Assembly: GCA_013350335.1 (NCBI GenBank)
Contig: CM023541.1
Location: 60,887,413 to 60,951,412, forward strand
Length of the DNA: 64,000 bases
Source: Chimonanthus salicifolius
Taxonomy: Eukaryota; Streptophyta; Magnoliopsida; Laurales; Calycanthaceae
Direction: 5' to 3'
A program made the position numbers and the translations under genes. This document shows, in pieces, positions 1-11,171 of this stretch (position 1 is its first letter; every line of letters begins with the position of its first letter). The notes beneath the pieces were generated by a model. The model ran no database searches, was not told the DNA's origin, and saw only the letters and a list, made by a program, of their open reading frames with translations.

Positions 1-203
1 TTACTAATTAATAAATAAGATTGAGCTACCTTTAGAAAAAGATTGAGCCCATTTCATGATTTGAGTTCGGTGGATCCACATAGTAGGACCACGGGTCGAC
101 TGTGGACCCTGCACAAACTCGACCCGTTGAGTAAGAATAACAGAGGAGAAAGGAAGGGAGAGAGGCATTGGATGAAAGAGAGAGAAGAGAGCTAGAAAAG
201 GAG

Positions 204-3200
204 ATGCAGTGGTATTTCATTGCTGCCCTTCTCACTCTTCTTACCAGCTCTCAGGTACCTCTTTCACGTCTCCTAATTGCTCTTCAACTCTCTTTCCCTT
301 TTCTCTTCTCTCCTGGTTTTTTTTTTTTTCTAGTTTTTGTTAGATCCATGGATCTTGTTGTTCTGTTGTTTAAGGGGCCATCTTATATGTTGTTAGGCAT
401 CCGTGAAATGTCATTTTTGTCTTTAAATTTACTTTTTCATTCAATGAATTCTACAAATTGAAATATAATAGTTTTCACAGAGTTCGCGTCCATATCCTCA
501 GTAGGATTATTGTATTTCATTTTCTTTTCAGATTTCTTTCGCCTATGGGGGATCACAGAGAGTGTTTTTTTTTTTTAAGAAAAAGTTAGAACTTGGTTGC
601 ATCTTCTTTTATGGATTTTGTGTTTCGGTTTCACGACTAGAATTTGTTAATATACGTCATGGATGTTGTGTTTCCTCATAGTAAATGCTCACGTATATGT
701 ATATGCTTCGATTCTATTGGATTCTGTAGAATGCAGTAGAAAAGAAAATTAGAGGGTCATATAGGCTGTGCTTATGAGGACTCCAAACTTGATTTTACAC
801 AGCCAATTTCCAATTTTGTTGCCTAGGAGATAGTATAAAACTTGGTTTGGCTTAGCCTGAGCAGCTCATCGATTCAAGCAAGCCTTTTGAGTCCTGACTC
901 TGAGTTCTTGGAGAGTCTCAACTCCGGATATGCCTTACTTGACATAGTGGCCTTCTAAGTTGAGTATGGATTATGGTTTATACTATGACCAAAAGTATGC
1001 ATTCAAAAGATGCTTGAAAGACCCCACTTAAAACATGGTAAACACATGGTCGCGCTTATGATCTCTCTCACTCTCTCTCTCTCCTCTGTATCAATTCCAC
1101 CTGGTTGGAAGAAATTTTCCCTTGTGTTTCTTGTGATGTTATCACCTAGATTCAATGTAAGACAGGTGATTATGTCCGTTTTCAATTGTCAAACATTTTA
1201 ATAAGACTGCAGTTGTTGCTTGACAATTGGATTTCGATGTGACCACCATCTTACTGCTAATACTGGTTATTTTGTCTATCCAGTAACTAGATCCAATGTG
1301 ATTTGGCCATCAGTTGAAAGATAGATTGCATCCTTCAGTCTCTTGCCACTAATAAAATAAACTGTTTCTAGATCATATGGGGTCCTAAGTTACCGGATTC
1401 TATCTTGATATGTGAATATGGATATTGCAATGATAGATCTCGCATAACTATGGTATGATCATAGTTATGCAAGATCTATGTCACCTGAACGTGGCACGAA
1501 CTGCTGTGGAAGTGCATAGCCACATGCGCCTACAATGTGCAGAAGATGCTATGACTTTGGTGGTGCATGAGTGCCTCAAACCACATGTGCGTATGGGTCC
1601 TACAAATCAGAGGATGTGACACAGCACCTCTATACGAGGCTATAAATAACTGGTCATGGTTGCATGGAAGACAAGGTGAGGATGCTGATATTCTCTTTGC
1701 TTCTAATGCCTCTTCATTTTTGGTCATCTCAAGCAATTTAGCCTAAGTCCTGTGACTACTTGGGCTCTAATTCTTCCCTTAACTGTTTCTTAAAGTTTTC
1801 TTGGCAAATATTTTTGTCATCAATTCAACCATTGGCTGAAAAGTTTAAGAGCTATTGTATTATAGATGTTACAAATTGCTGATGGTCTTAAAAAGTTAAA
1901 AGTTAACCTGGTTAGATGGCTGACATTAGGATGGAACATGAGAACACGTTTGTGTTGGCGAAATTAGTGGGGTACAAGGTTGGGAAACTGCCCATGATGT
2001 ACTTTAGATTGCCAATGGGTGCAAATCCAAGAGGAAAGTCATGTGGGACCATGTCAATGATGAAAAATCCAAAAGGCTTATTTCTCAAAAAAAAAAAAAA
2101 ACTGTGGGACCAAGTGGTGAAAAAGTTCATGAGGAGATTGGTGGCATGGAAGCAGGATTATTTGGCTTTTGGGGGAGGATCATTTTGATAAAGGCTACTA
2201 GGCAGATCTACCAATTTACTCTGACCTTACTTAGATTCCAATGTTAGAAAAGTTACAAATGGATTTTCTATGGGAAGGAGTAATGACAAAAGAAGTTCCA
2301 CCTTATCAAATGGGAGGATACCTCAAAGACCAAGAAATGAAGTGGATCGGGCTTGGCTAGGATCAAGGATAACAATGATTCTTTGTTGTGTCAATGGCCT
2401 TGGAGATATGGAATGAAACTGAAAATAAAAGTATAAAACCACAAGAGCTGGAAAATTGTTTTATTTCTTTCTTTATATTCTCTCTGTGGCCGTCTCAGTC
2501 ACCATCTCTTTGTATTGGCGCCTCTTAGAAAAGCAGTCACCTTTTTCAAAAAAAAAAAAAAGAAAACGAATGCTCTTGGGAAAGTTCTTTATCACAAATA
2601 TGGGGTGGAAGAAAGGGAATGGGATTTTGTTGAGTTTAATGTTGAGGGAAGCGTGAAGTGTAGAGAGGCCTATTTTTAAAATGGGAGAGGCATCAAGTTG
2701 GCTTTGGGGTTCATAAGGTCTGCAATTTCTTGGTGGCCAAGGGTTGTGTCATTCTGGTGGATCTCCACTAAGGAGTCATTTCCAATGTTTTTTTAGGGTC
2801 ATGTTCTGAAAAGATGCAAGGGTCAATGACTGCTATGAGCCTTCGGGGGGAAGATTGAGGTGATGGTTAGAACTCATAGACCTCTCTGTTTAGGACTATG
2901 AGTCTTTTGAAAGCGCTCTTAAAGATGCTTTTATATGCAAGACAAAAGGAGATGCCTGGGTTTGTATGTGGGAACCTTTTTCTGTTAACTCCAGTTCAGT
3001 GTGAGACAGTGCCTATTGCTCTCATATGGAAAGTTGTGGCCCCACCAAGGGTAGAATTTTTTTATTGGGCATTGGTTGCAGAAAGTTTCTCACAAGATGC
3101 AACCTGGTTTGGAGAAAAAGCATACCACAGGATGCAGATGTAACATGTGTTTTTCAGATAGAATAGGAGTCCTCCATAAGCTGCAAGTTTCTCTTGGGAA

Positions 3201-6200
3201 AAAAAGCATACATTTCTCTCATTATGTGGATGTTCATGGGTGACAGATGGTGGGTTGGAAAGGAATGTTAGATGTTGGGGAGGAAAATGCTTTACAGTTA
3301 CGGTCAAGTGATGTGGGAAACTATTCTCAGAGCAGTTTTGTGTTTAATATGGAAGAGCACAAAGAAAGAATCTTCAAAACAAAGACGGTCAGCAGAAGAG
3401 ATTTTTGAATTGGCAAAGATGCTGTTCATTAAATGGGTGAAAAGTAAGGGCTTTTTTTTTTGTGGATCTAGAAAGAGATTTGGGGGCTGGTATAGAAGGA
3501 GGTGCACACAAGCAAGGGATTTAGGAGAAATGGAAGAAACGACGAGGAGGTGGTTCAAATTTAATGTAGATGGTGTGGCTCAAGGAAAATTGGGTCTGAC
3601 AGGCAAAGACGAGGTTCTACATGGTGATTGAGGGGTGGCAGGAGCATCTTTAGAAGCAATTCAGGGACTAAGGAATCCAATGAGGTAGTGCTGCTATCAA
3701 TTAGGGCAATTAAAGATGTTGGCTCACTTTCAGGAGAAAGCTTATTGTCATAAGGAGACTCATCGAAAGCTATAAAATGGGCGACAAGAAGGGGCAAAGT
3801 ACCTTGGAGGTTTTGGGCCTTAGTGAGAGTAAGGGTTTGAGTAGGTCAATCAAGGACTTGTCTTCCAACAGGTAGGCGATCAGGAAATTTTATAGCTGAT
3901 ATCTTTTCTTCTTTTTTTTTTTTTTGGTGAAAATCAAGATGAAGAGAAGAAAAACATAGTTGGTTTTTGTAGAAAACTGAAAGAGGGATAGGCTCTAATC
4001 TTGCATAGAGAGATTTCCATAAGAATGGATAGTATGGCTCACTCCTAAATTCTCATTGTCATTTGTATCTCTTGTACCCTTCCTAGGCTTAGTGAAAATG
4101 TCTTTCTTATTGTTCAGAAAAGATATATATTTTGAGGCATTCCCCATCCTTTAAAAAAAATTGAGAGATAAGGCATCTCCCATGTGCAAATCAATCGCCT
4201 AGATGTGTGAACCATGCGCCTTACTTGAATGCATGGACCTACCAGGGGAGGCATGATAAAACAAGATCCCCTAATTCATCTATTTACAATCACCATGTAG
4301 TTTCACGTGGAAGACATTGTAGATTAATATTGTTTTAAGCAGTAAGTGTTTCCACTTAGAGCATGTTAGATGGTGTTATTTGCTTTTATCATTTTTTTTA
4401 AAGGAAAGAGAATTTTCAATGGAGCAGCATCAAGACTAACCAATTTTCAACTGACTGTTACAAAAGATATGATCATTGAGAATTAATACTTTGTTTTCAA
4501 AATGTAGATAACAGATGTCTTTCAAACATCAACAATTGACTTTTTCTTTACTTGGCAGGGAATTTTGACAACTCTTTCGCAAAGTAATGGTGGATATAGA
4601 TATGACTATGCAACAGTTCCATTCCTTGCTGAAATTTTTAAGGTAAATTTTCTCTGATGATATGTCTTTTAGCTTACTGCATGGTTATAAGGTGCAGTTC
4701 TCTTTGTAGGGCCGAACTGGAACCATTAAGTCACTAACCATGGGTGTGGAGTGGGATTGAGAGATCTAATCATGGGTAGGGATGGCGAAAAAGAACAACT
4801 CTGTTGGATGATAGTAGCTATGCCTTCAAGGACCTAAAAGACCTTAACCTTGTAAAATTTAAGGTGAACTCCGATTCACTTGTGATTTGTGAATGTCATT
4901 CCACATGGCATGAAATATGGATGCATGAACTCCACAGGGGAAGGGGTCAATCAATGTGCTTTGGTTCTCTGTATTTTGGTCCCACAAAATTAACACTTGT
5001 GGATGTGTCTTTCATTATATCATTTGTCTTATTTTGTGTCCTTTTTTTATTTTTTGCATTTTTCTGTAGTGTTTACTTGACTCAAACCTTTGACCTTTAT
5101 GAGTGCAACAATGAGCACTTGCCAAGTGTCCTGTCATTAGACATGTTAATCAAAGCAACAATATACTAACCACTAGAAAATATATCTTGGGCATTATAAA
5201 AATATTTTAATAAATATTGAAATATATGATGCTTTCATAACTTCCTAGTCATGCTACTAAACTGTTGCATTTTGTTGACTTGTGTTATATTTCTGTTAAA
5301 CTGCAGCTTGTGGTATCAAGTTTTTTTCTTTGGAGAGAATTCAAATCATCTTGTCCTCCAGCGATGACTACAGATTGGAAAAATGTGCGGCTGTTCCCCA
5401 TTCCTTCTGTCATATACCTAATTCACAATAATGTTCAGTTTGCGACACTGACTTATGTTGATACATCAACGTATCAGATAATGGGCAATCTGAAGATTGT
5501 CACAACTGGTATATTATTCAGGTGCTCTCTTTGGGCTGTGCATGGATGCCATTGATTTTTGTGTGGATTGTATCATTTTCTATTGCATAAACTAAGAAAA
5601 GTCTCAAATAGATCTCCATCTTTATTTTTTGCTGATACTAATTTATCAAAAAGTCTCAAATAGATCTTCATCCTTATTTTTCGTCGATAGTTGTTTATCT
5701 TCTGCAGTTACCAGATGTTTTCTTTTGATGTTTCAGACTGTTCTTGAGAAGAAAATTGTCAAACCTGCAGTGGATGGCAATTGTTCTATTGACTATTGGA
5801 ACAACCACAAGCCAGGTGATTATAAAACATTTTTGGTTTAACAATGGAGAATGGATTTCCTTTCATGGAATTTTCTTCATGCATTTGTAGTCTCTGGAGT
5901 AGGGTGCAGTTGCTGTACTAGTGGGTTCATGTAATGGGGAGTGCCCTCTCTGCTCTAGATTTGCCAACGCATCAGCAGATAGGTATGCCACTTCAGTTGG
6001 ATTCCAACCTGCTCCAACCAGAAAATTTGCTACCCCTTACATGGCCCTGGGCCCATTTGGGCTAAAATTAGGGCCTGATTTCAATTTGGGGCGAGCCAGT
6101 GCCTTGCATTCTAAGGGCTTGGCCAACGTCAAAAGCCCGACAGAGCGGGCCCAAGTTAAACCCAAGGACCCGTGATGTCTGATATATTTTTATATTAAAT

Positions 6201-8437
6201 ACTATATTAAATAATATATATGGTTGGTTAAAATTTTTGAATTTCTATGCATCATTAAATGTTAACCATTCATCTTAAACTTAACCTCTCATCCCCTTTG
6301 TAAATTCTCTCATCAATCTCAACTTCCCAAGCCTAACAATTTCTCTTTCTCCTCTTCTCTTAGCAAACCCTATGTTCCAATTTTAGATTTAATTTTTTGT
6401 TTTTTAGTGCTTGAACTTGGAACCCGCGGGATGCTTCTATTTTGGAATTTCTTTGGTGTGACTTTTATATGATGGGTTGATTAAGAATTGCGTTAATGAG
6501 TCTGAAACTTAATTTATTTGATAGATGATAAATGTGATTGGATTAGTGGCTATGATGATGATGTGTATAATGGGAAAAGAATTGTCATTCAGATGTTAAA
6601 TCTTATTAAACCCTTGTTCGGAATGAAAGATGGACAACTTTTGCTTAATGTTATAGAGTATAGACTAGCAGTAGTAATGATTTACAACTAAATCAAGGGC
6701 CTGGAGGCCTGTATTGACCCTCATTTATTTTTTAGGATCTGAGCTCAACTTCAAATAATTTAGGCCCATAGGGCCTGATCTGAGTGCAGATCCTATAATT
6801 ATAATTTGGGCCCTAGCCTGAATTGACTTAGGGCTCGGCCTAGCCCACCTGACTTACACCCCTATGAGCAGGCACATTTATACATTTGCAGATTCTCTCT
6901 CCATTTGCATATTAATCAGAATTTGGCTTTCTTTTTTATTGATGTAGGTGAAAAGTTGTGGTGAGGCTTCATGTGATTCCCTTTTCTCAGCACCCATACA
7001 AGGCTACATGCTTGGAATTCTGTCTGCCTGCCTTTCAGCACTTGCAGGTGTTTATACAGAGTTTCTTATGAAGAAGAACAATGATAGTCTGTATTGGCAG
7101 AATGTACAATTATATATGTAGGTATCCTTATCCATTTCCTTGCAGTAGAACATATCTCTAGTTGTATGATTACCATGCATTACACTGATCAGAAGTTTAT
7201 TATATGTGCTGTTTCCTTATTCACTGTTGCAGGTTTGGTGCAATTTTCAATATGGCACGACTTGTTTTGGATGATTTTAGGAGTGGGTTTGAAAAGGGAC
7301 CATGGTGGCAACGCCTTTTTAATGGTTACAGTATTATAACATGGATGGTTGTACTAAACTTGGGGTCTACCGGCTTGCTGGTATCATGGTTGATGAAGTA
7401 TGCAGACAATATTGTGAAGGTATCTCCTTTGAATTTTTTATTCACCATTACACAATATGACCTCTCTTATTTTATACATTGTTTTCATGCATGCACAGAA
7501 TTTTAGAAGTGCAGATTCATATTCTTCCTGATCCAGTGACACTTTTTTGAAATGGCAACATAACTGGAAGGAACAACCTTTTAAGGTTGCACAATAAATA
7601 CTTCAAACCTACAAGCTCTTGTCAACTATGACTTTACAAAATAGTGTGATGCTATGCTTGCAATGCCTTTTCACCCTCCCAGGTCTCCTAATTCTGCACT
7701 TATAACCATGGCTTTATAAAATAGATGTTAGGTAACATCATTTAAAAAAAAAGAAGTAAAGATGCTAGGTGACCAATTCAGCTGTTATGACAGCAACCAC
7801 TGAATTTTTTTATAATTTCAACTGAAACCCCATTGCTGTAGAATTCTTCTAAATGTACATTACTGCTTAGAATTGTTCCAAGGCTGGTTTCATGTCTAAG
7901 ACGTCTTAAACAGCATAGACCCTATTAAATCTCAAGGATTGTTAACAAGTCTGTACTTGAAACATTTCATAGTAGCAATGATGCGGTTTATTATCACAAT
8001 AACAATTGGAATTGGCGGGTGGGGGGAGGGAAAGGTATGTGGTTAACAACCACAGTATTGCAACTGGAAGTTCCATAATTTGATGTGCTTGGTCTTTGCC
8101 ATGTTCAGGTGTATTCAACTTCAATGGCGATGCTACTAACAATGGTTCTATCCATCTATCTCTTCACTTTCAAGCCTACTATCCAGGTATTTCTGCGTGC
8201 CTTTGCTGGGAAATTCTCAAGGTCCTATCCTCTTAATAGGTATTTCTGCATTACTTCTTATGGAAACTAATGGCAATTTCCCTTGGGTTGATGCAGCTTT
8301 TCCTTGGTATTATTATCTGCATGATGTCCCTGCACATGTATTTTGCTCCTGCTAACATGCTTGTAGATTTGCCAGCGACATATAAACTAATCCCTGAGAC
8401 AAAGAATGAAGTTGATGTCGAACGAACAGCTTGCTGA
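204..8437 (+). CDS. CSTLP1: CMP-sialic acid transporter-like Golgi nucleotide-sugar transporter (8 exons)
   Basis: Exons: 204-254, 4559-4642, 5307-5521, 5737-5815, 6948-7117, 7233-7419, 8109-8186, 8297-8437. All introns are GT-AG, phases agree and the frame is open, giving 334 residues. The start is the ATG opening MQWYFIAALLT, as in plant orthologues. Recognisable blocks are SNGGYRYDYATVPFLAE, YLIHNNVQFATLTYVDTST with QIMGNLKIVTTGILF, the SCGEASCDS loop, GFEKGPWWQR, and LNLGSTGLLVSWLMKYADN. It is a hydrophobic multi-span protein of the nucleotide-sugar transporter family (DMT fold), expected in the Golgi exchanging a nucleotide sugar for the nucleotide monophosphate. Plant members transport CMP-sialic acid in vitro, but plants lack sialic acid, so the native substrate may be CMP-Kdo or another sugar (family knowledge). 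Exon 4 (5737-5815) has a different open frame crossing it that gives a misleading peptide; the phase-correct reading is LFLRRKLSNLQWMAIVLL. The length is normal for the family. Confidence 0.93.
1860..4121 (+). mobile_element. Degenerate LINE (L1-type) 3' half inside intron 1 of the transporter gene
   Basis: Conceptual fragments in several frames match plant non-LTR retroelement ORF2. Around 1930-2200 is the reverse-transcriptase C-terminal block (GYKVGKLPMMYFRLPMGANP, then WKQDYLAFGG and GRIILIKATRQIYQF). Around 3020-3090 is the zinc-binding segment (IWKVVAPPRVEFFYWAL). Around 3550-3600 is the start of the RNase H domain (RRWFKFNVDGVAQGKLG). Frameshifts and stops separate them, so it is long dead. 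The 3' tail near 4060-4121 has the usual plant LINE end (TTGTATCTCTTGTACCC, then TTCTTATTGTTCAGAAAAG). The 5' limit is not visible. It lies in sense orientation with the host gene. Confidence 0.8.
2440..2565 (+). mobile_element. Possible nested LINE 3' tail with poly-A
   Basis: A T-rich stretch ends in CACCTTTTTC followed by 13 A residues. It interrupts the homology of the surrounding LINE remnant between its reverse-transcriptase and zinc-binding blocks. It looks like the end of a second, shorter LINE insertion, but no target duplication was found. Confidence 0.3.
5816..6947. other. Intron 4 of the transporter gene with GGCCC-rich repeat-like DNA
   Basis: The intron holds two GC-rich patches around 6035-6175 and 6695-6865, full of GGGCCT, GGCCCA and GGGCTCGGCC words, with an AT-rich stretch between. 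Such word-rich borders are common in plant repeats. I could not define termini or target duplications, so the class stays open. The open frame across 5921-6175 resembles no known protein and is probably incidental. Confidence 0.3.
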
Positions 8438-10455
8438 CATACTTAAACTCTTCAACAATTGAAGCCATTTCTCCAACCCTCTTTTTCCATTTGCACTTGT
8501 TGTGTAGTCCCATGCTTGGCATGGTTAATAGTAAAATTGAGATTTTGTTTGGGTTATAGACATACAATGTAGGGAAACCAACAAGTGGGTCTCATTACGA
8601 ATTTCACGTTATTGCAACCATGATAGAGTCATCTCTTTGACCCCATGATAGGCAATAGATCCAAGCGTTGGATCAATTTTACATTTTGATGTCAATCAAG
8701 TGCAGCGATTGGTTGTAGTCTTTTGTTTGGGTTATAGTTTCAAAACTCAAAGATATTCATGCAAGTCAATTTGAGTTGACTCGCATAAGATTTGGAGTCA
8801 AGCAAGTGCAGGAGTTGGAGTATGCAATGAGGGATCCCTGTAATAGATGAGTTGAGGATGGTCACTTTTAAAGGAGCAACTGTTGGTAGGATGGAAGGAG
8901 ATTTTTATAGAAAATAATTCAAGATAAATCTTTCTATTTAATAATAATAGCCCTACGAGACGGGTTATGAAAAGTTAACTGTTTATAACAATTAATTTTA
9001 TAAAGTTTTTTTTTTTTTCATTCAAAAAGTTAAAATGATTTAGCAAGGGTCAAAATTTTATCAATACACTGTCTACTTGAAGTTTTAATAAATAAAGTAA
9101 AAAAACTTTAAAAGTTTTGAAAAAATATCCTTTGAAAGCACCTTCAAAGGGAATATTTTAGCTTGTGAGTTGTGACTGTCTTTCTAGAGCTCACACGGCT
9201 GGAGTCCAATATATAGAATTGGGGAGATGGGTGTATTTGAAAAATGATGTTTCTTTTAAAGTTCATGGCACTGAATTTGAAGAGTTATGATTTTTTATAA
9301 TTTAAAGATCAAACATTAAAATAAAATCAGTTTTGAATGAATTTTAATCAGAAGTAAAATCAACTTACAATGAATTTAAATTAAACAAAAGTAGATGAAC
9401 ATAAAAAATAATGAACACAAAAAATGAGAAATGATCATTTTAAATCTCTAAATGAACTCGAGATTAACATGCTTCAAAGTTCAAATGATATTATTTTCCC
9501 CTCCATATTTCTTTTCCAATATATTCAACGCTTCCAGCAATTGGATACAACTAATGGCAATCTTTCACTGAAGCTATGCCACGTGTCCTTTCACTCCATC
9601 TGTGCTGATGAGAGCAAATGAGAAACGTGTGGCCCAAGTGACCTGAGACTTATGCTGTGACATGTATGTGGACGAAAACATCCAACAGATGGGTCAAATG
9701 TTAGGTGAAACGACCCTACCAACATTAGTGGTACATTGATTGTAATGGAAAAGCAGGCACCAGCTTACTTCAGTAACCCCTTTCAGCTTCAAGTGGCATC
9801 TTTTAATTCTCATCATCCTATCAAAATGAATTTGACAATTATGACAAAAATATACATTGGTATGGCATGTTTGATATTTTATTATTTGATATAATTGAGA
9901 TAACATCTTTATAATGTAATTTACATATATAAATTTTAATATTTTTAAATTAACTTGTGAAAACTTAGATACAATCTTCTACGGATGAGTCTACTATCTC
10001 TAAGCCATATAAAGACTAGACTATGAAGACTTGAATAAGAGTATAATAATTTTATTAAATAAAAATGAAAAAAAAATAGCTGTTGAGGTAAGAATTTAAA
10101 GAAATTACTTTATTAAACATATATACCAATACAATTTATACTGAGTAAAGTAGATCATTCGAGTCTCGTATATTTTGCTCTCTATCAATTTTTCATTTTA
10201 ATTTGTTTAAAATAAATAAATAATTTTTTTTAAGTGAATTGTATTTATAATTATAATTTATTTTTGTATTTAATAAATTCATTAAAATAAAAAAGAATCA
10301 CAATAATTTGTGACTCGGTTACGTCAGACTGAAGAATTCCTTTATCGTTGCCACCAAAGCATTTTTTGGAAGCTGTCGTTTTTCTCTTTGAACGGTCTAA
10401 TAATTATTTACTAAGCTTTCTTCCTCGACAATGTTTGCTTTGTAAAAAATCTCTC
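8438..10455. other. Intergenic, AT-rich; no gene seen
   Basis: This holds the 3' flank of the transporter gene and the upstream region of the first DUF7722-type gene. I see only short frames, AT-rich DNA and a G-box-containing word at 9578-9587. No RNA gene or defined transposon was recognised. Confidence 0.6.
9578..9587 (+). promoter_or_regulatory. G-box / ABRE-like word GCCACGTGTC
   Basis: The palindromic CACGTG core is flanked as in bZIP/bHLH binding sites and lies about 940 bp before the ATG of the gene at 10524. A related ACGTGTGGCC word follows near 9624. A single occurrence at this distance is weak evidence for function. Confidence 0.25.
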
Positions 10456-10461
10456 TATAAA
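10456..10461 (+). promoter_or_regulatory. TATA box of the first DUF7722-type gene
   Basis: TATAAA in a CTCTCTATAAAGGGG context lies 68 bp upstream of the ATG, placing transcription start near 10485-10490 and leaving a short leader. The leader contains a GA microsatellite (10505-10523) running up to the start codon. Confidence 0.6.
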
Positions 10462-10523
10462 GGGGCAGCAGGCGGGGGTATGGAATTCCAGATTTAGATT
10501 TGCTTAGAGAGAGAGAGAGAGAG

Positions 10524-10784
10524 ATGGGTGGGGGTGGTATGGAGTCGGTTTCCCGGCAGCCTCCTGAGATGGGCAGCAGGCGGGCAGACGGCCAGCACGG
10601 CGGAGAGAGGTGTGGGTACTTTCAGATGCCACTGCACTACCCAAGATATAGCAAAGATGATTACGAGAGCATGCCCGAGTGGAAGCTCGACTGTCTTCTC
10701 GCCCAGTACGGACTGCCCATTTCAGGAGACCTTGCTGAAAAGAGAAAATTCGCCATGGGCGCCTTTCTCTGGTCTCCTTATTGA
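10524..10784 (+). CDS. Small conserved plant protein, DUF7722-type (copy 1)
   Basis: Single exon, 86 residues. The conserved core is YFQMPLHYPRYSKDDYE, MPEWKLDCLLAQYGLP, GDLAEKRKFAMGAFLW, which marks a small plant family of unknown function. The N-terminal ~35 residues are low in conservation and rich in Gly and Arg. I chose the ATG at 10524, right after the GA repeat; an in-frame TTG at 10500 and an ATG at 10539 are less likely or alternative starts. No signal peptide or membrane span is visible. A sister copy lies at 17837-18085 on the same strand. The core is strongly conserved in both, which argues that both are under selection. The C-terminus (SPY after FLW) differs from the other copy (K after FLW). 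Confidence 0.85.
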   Translation: MGGGGMESVSRQPPEMGSRRADGQHGGERCGYFQMPLHYPRYSKDDYESMPEWKLDCLLAQYGLPISGDLAEKRKFAMGAFLWSPY

Positions 10785-11130
10785 CTTTTATCTGTTTTCA
10801 TCTCTAAAAAGGAAATGGGCGCCTCATTCTCTACAAATATACTAAGATCTTAATCATCTTGTGGTTGTATTTTGTAGGGTGTAAGTAATTGTCTATTTTC
10901 CCCTTTTTTTTTAAGCTGTCGAAGTTGTGTGGAGTGGGACTGTCTTTTTAAGAGTAGTAATGTAAAATGAGTCACATTTTCTTATATTTATAAGGAATTT
11001 TCTGTAAATAAATGGCATTTTGTTACCTCATCTCTGAATATACATCTAGTAAAATATTTTATGAAAGAAATGCCTTTACATTTATACATGGATGATTGGA
11101 TGATTCGGCCTATCTTAGCTTCGATTAAGT

Positions 11131-11171
<41 letters not shown>

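Noticed and set aside
5735..5841. Frame giving TVLEKKIVKPAVDGNCSID, suggesting a broken transporter exon
   Set aside because: A phase-correct reading of the same exon gives the conserved LFLRRKLSNLQWMAIVLL, so the exon is intact.
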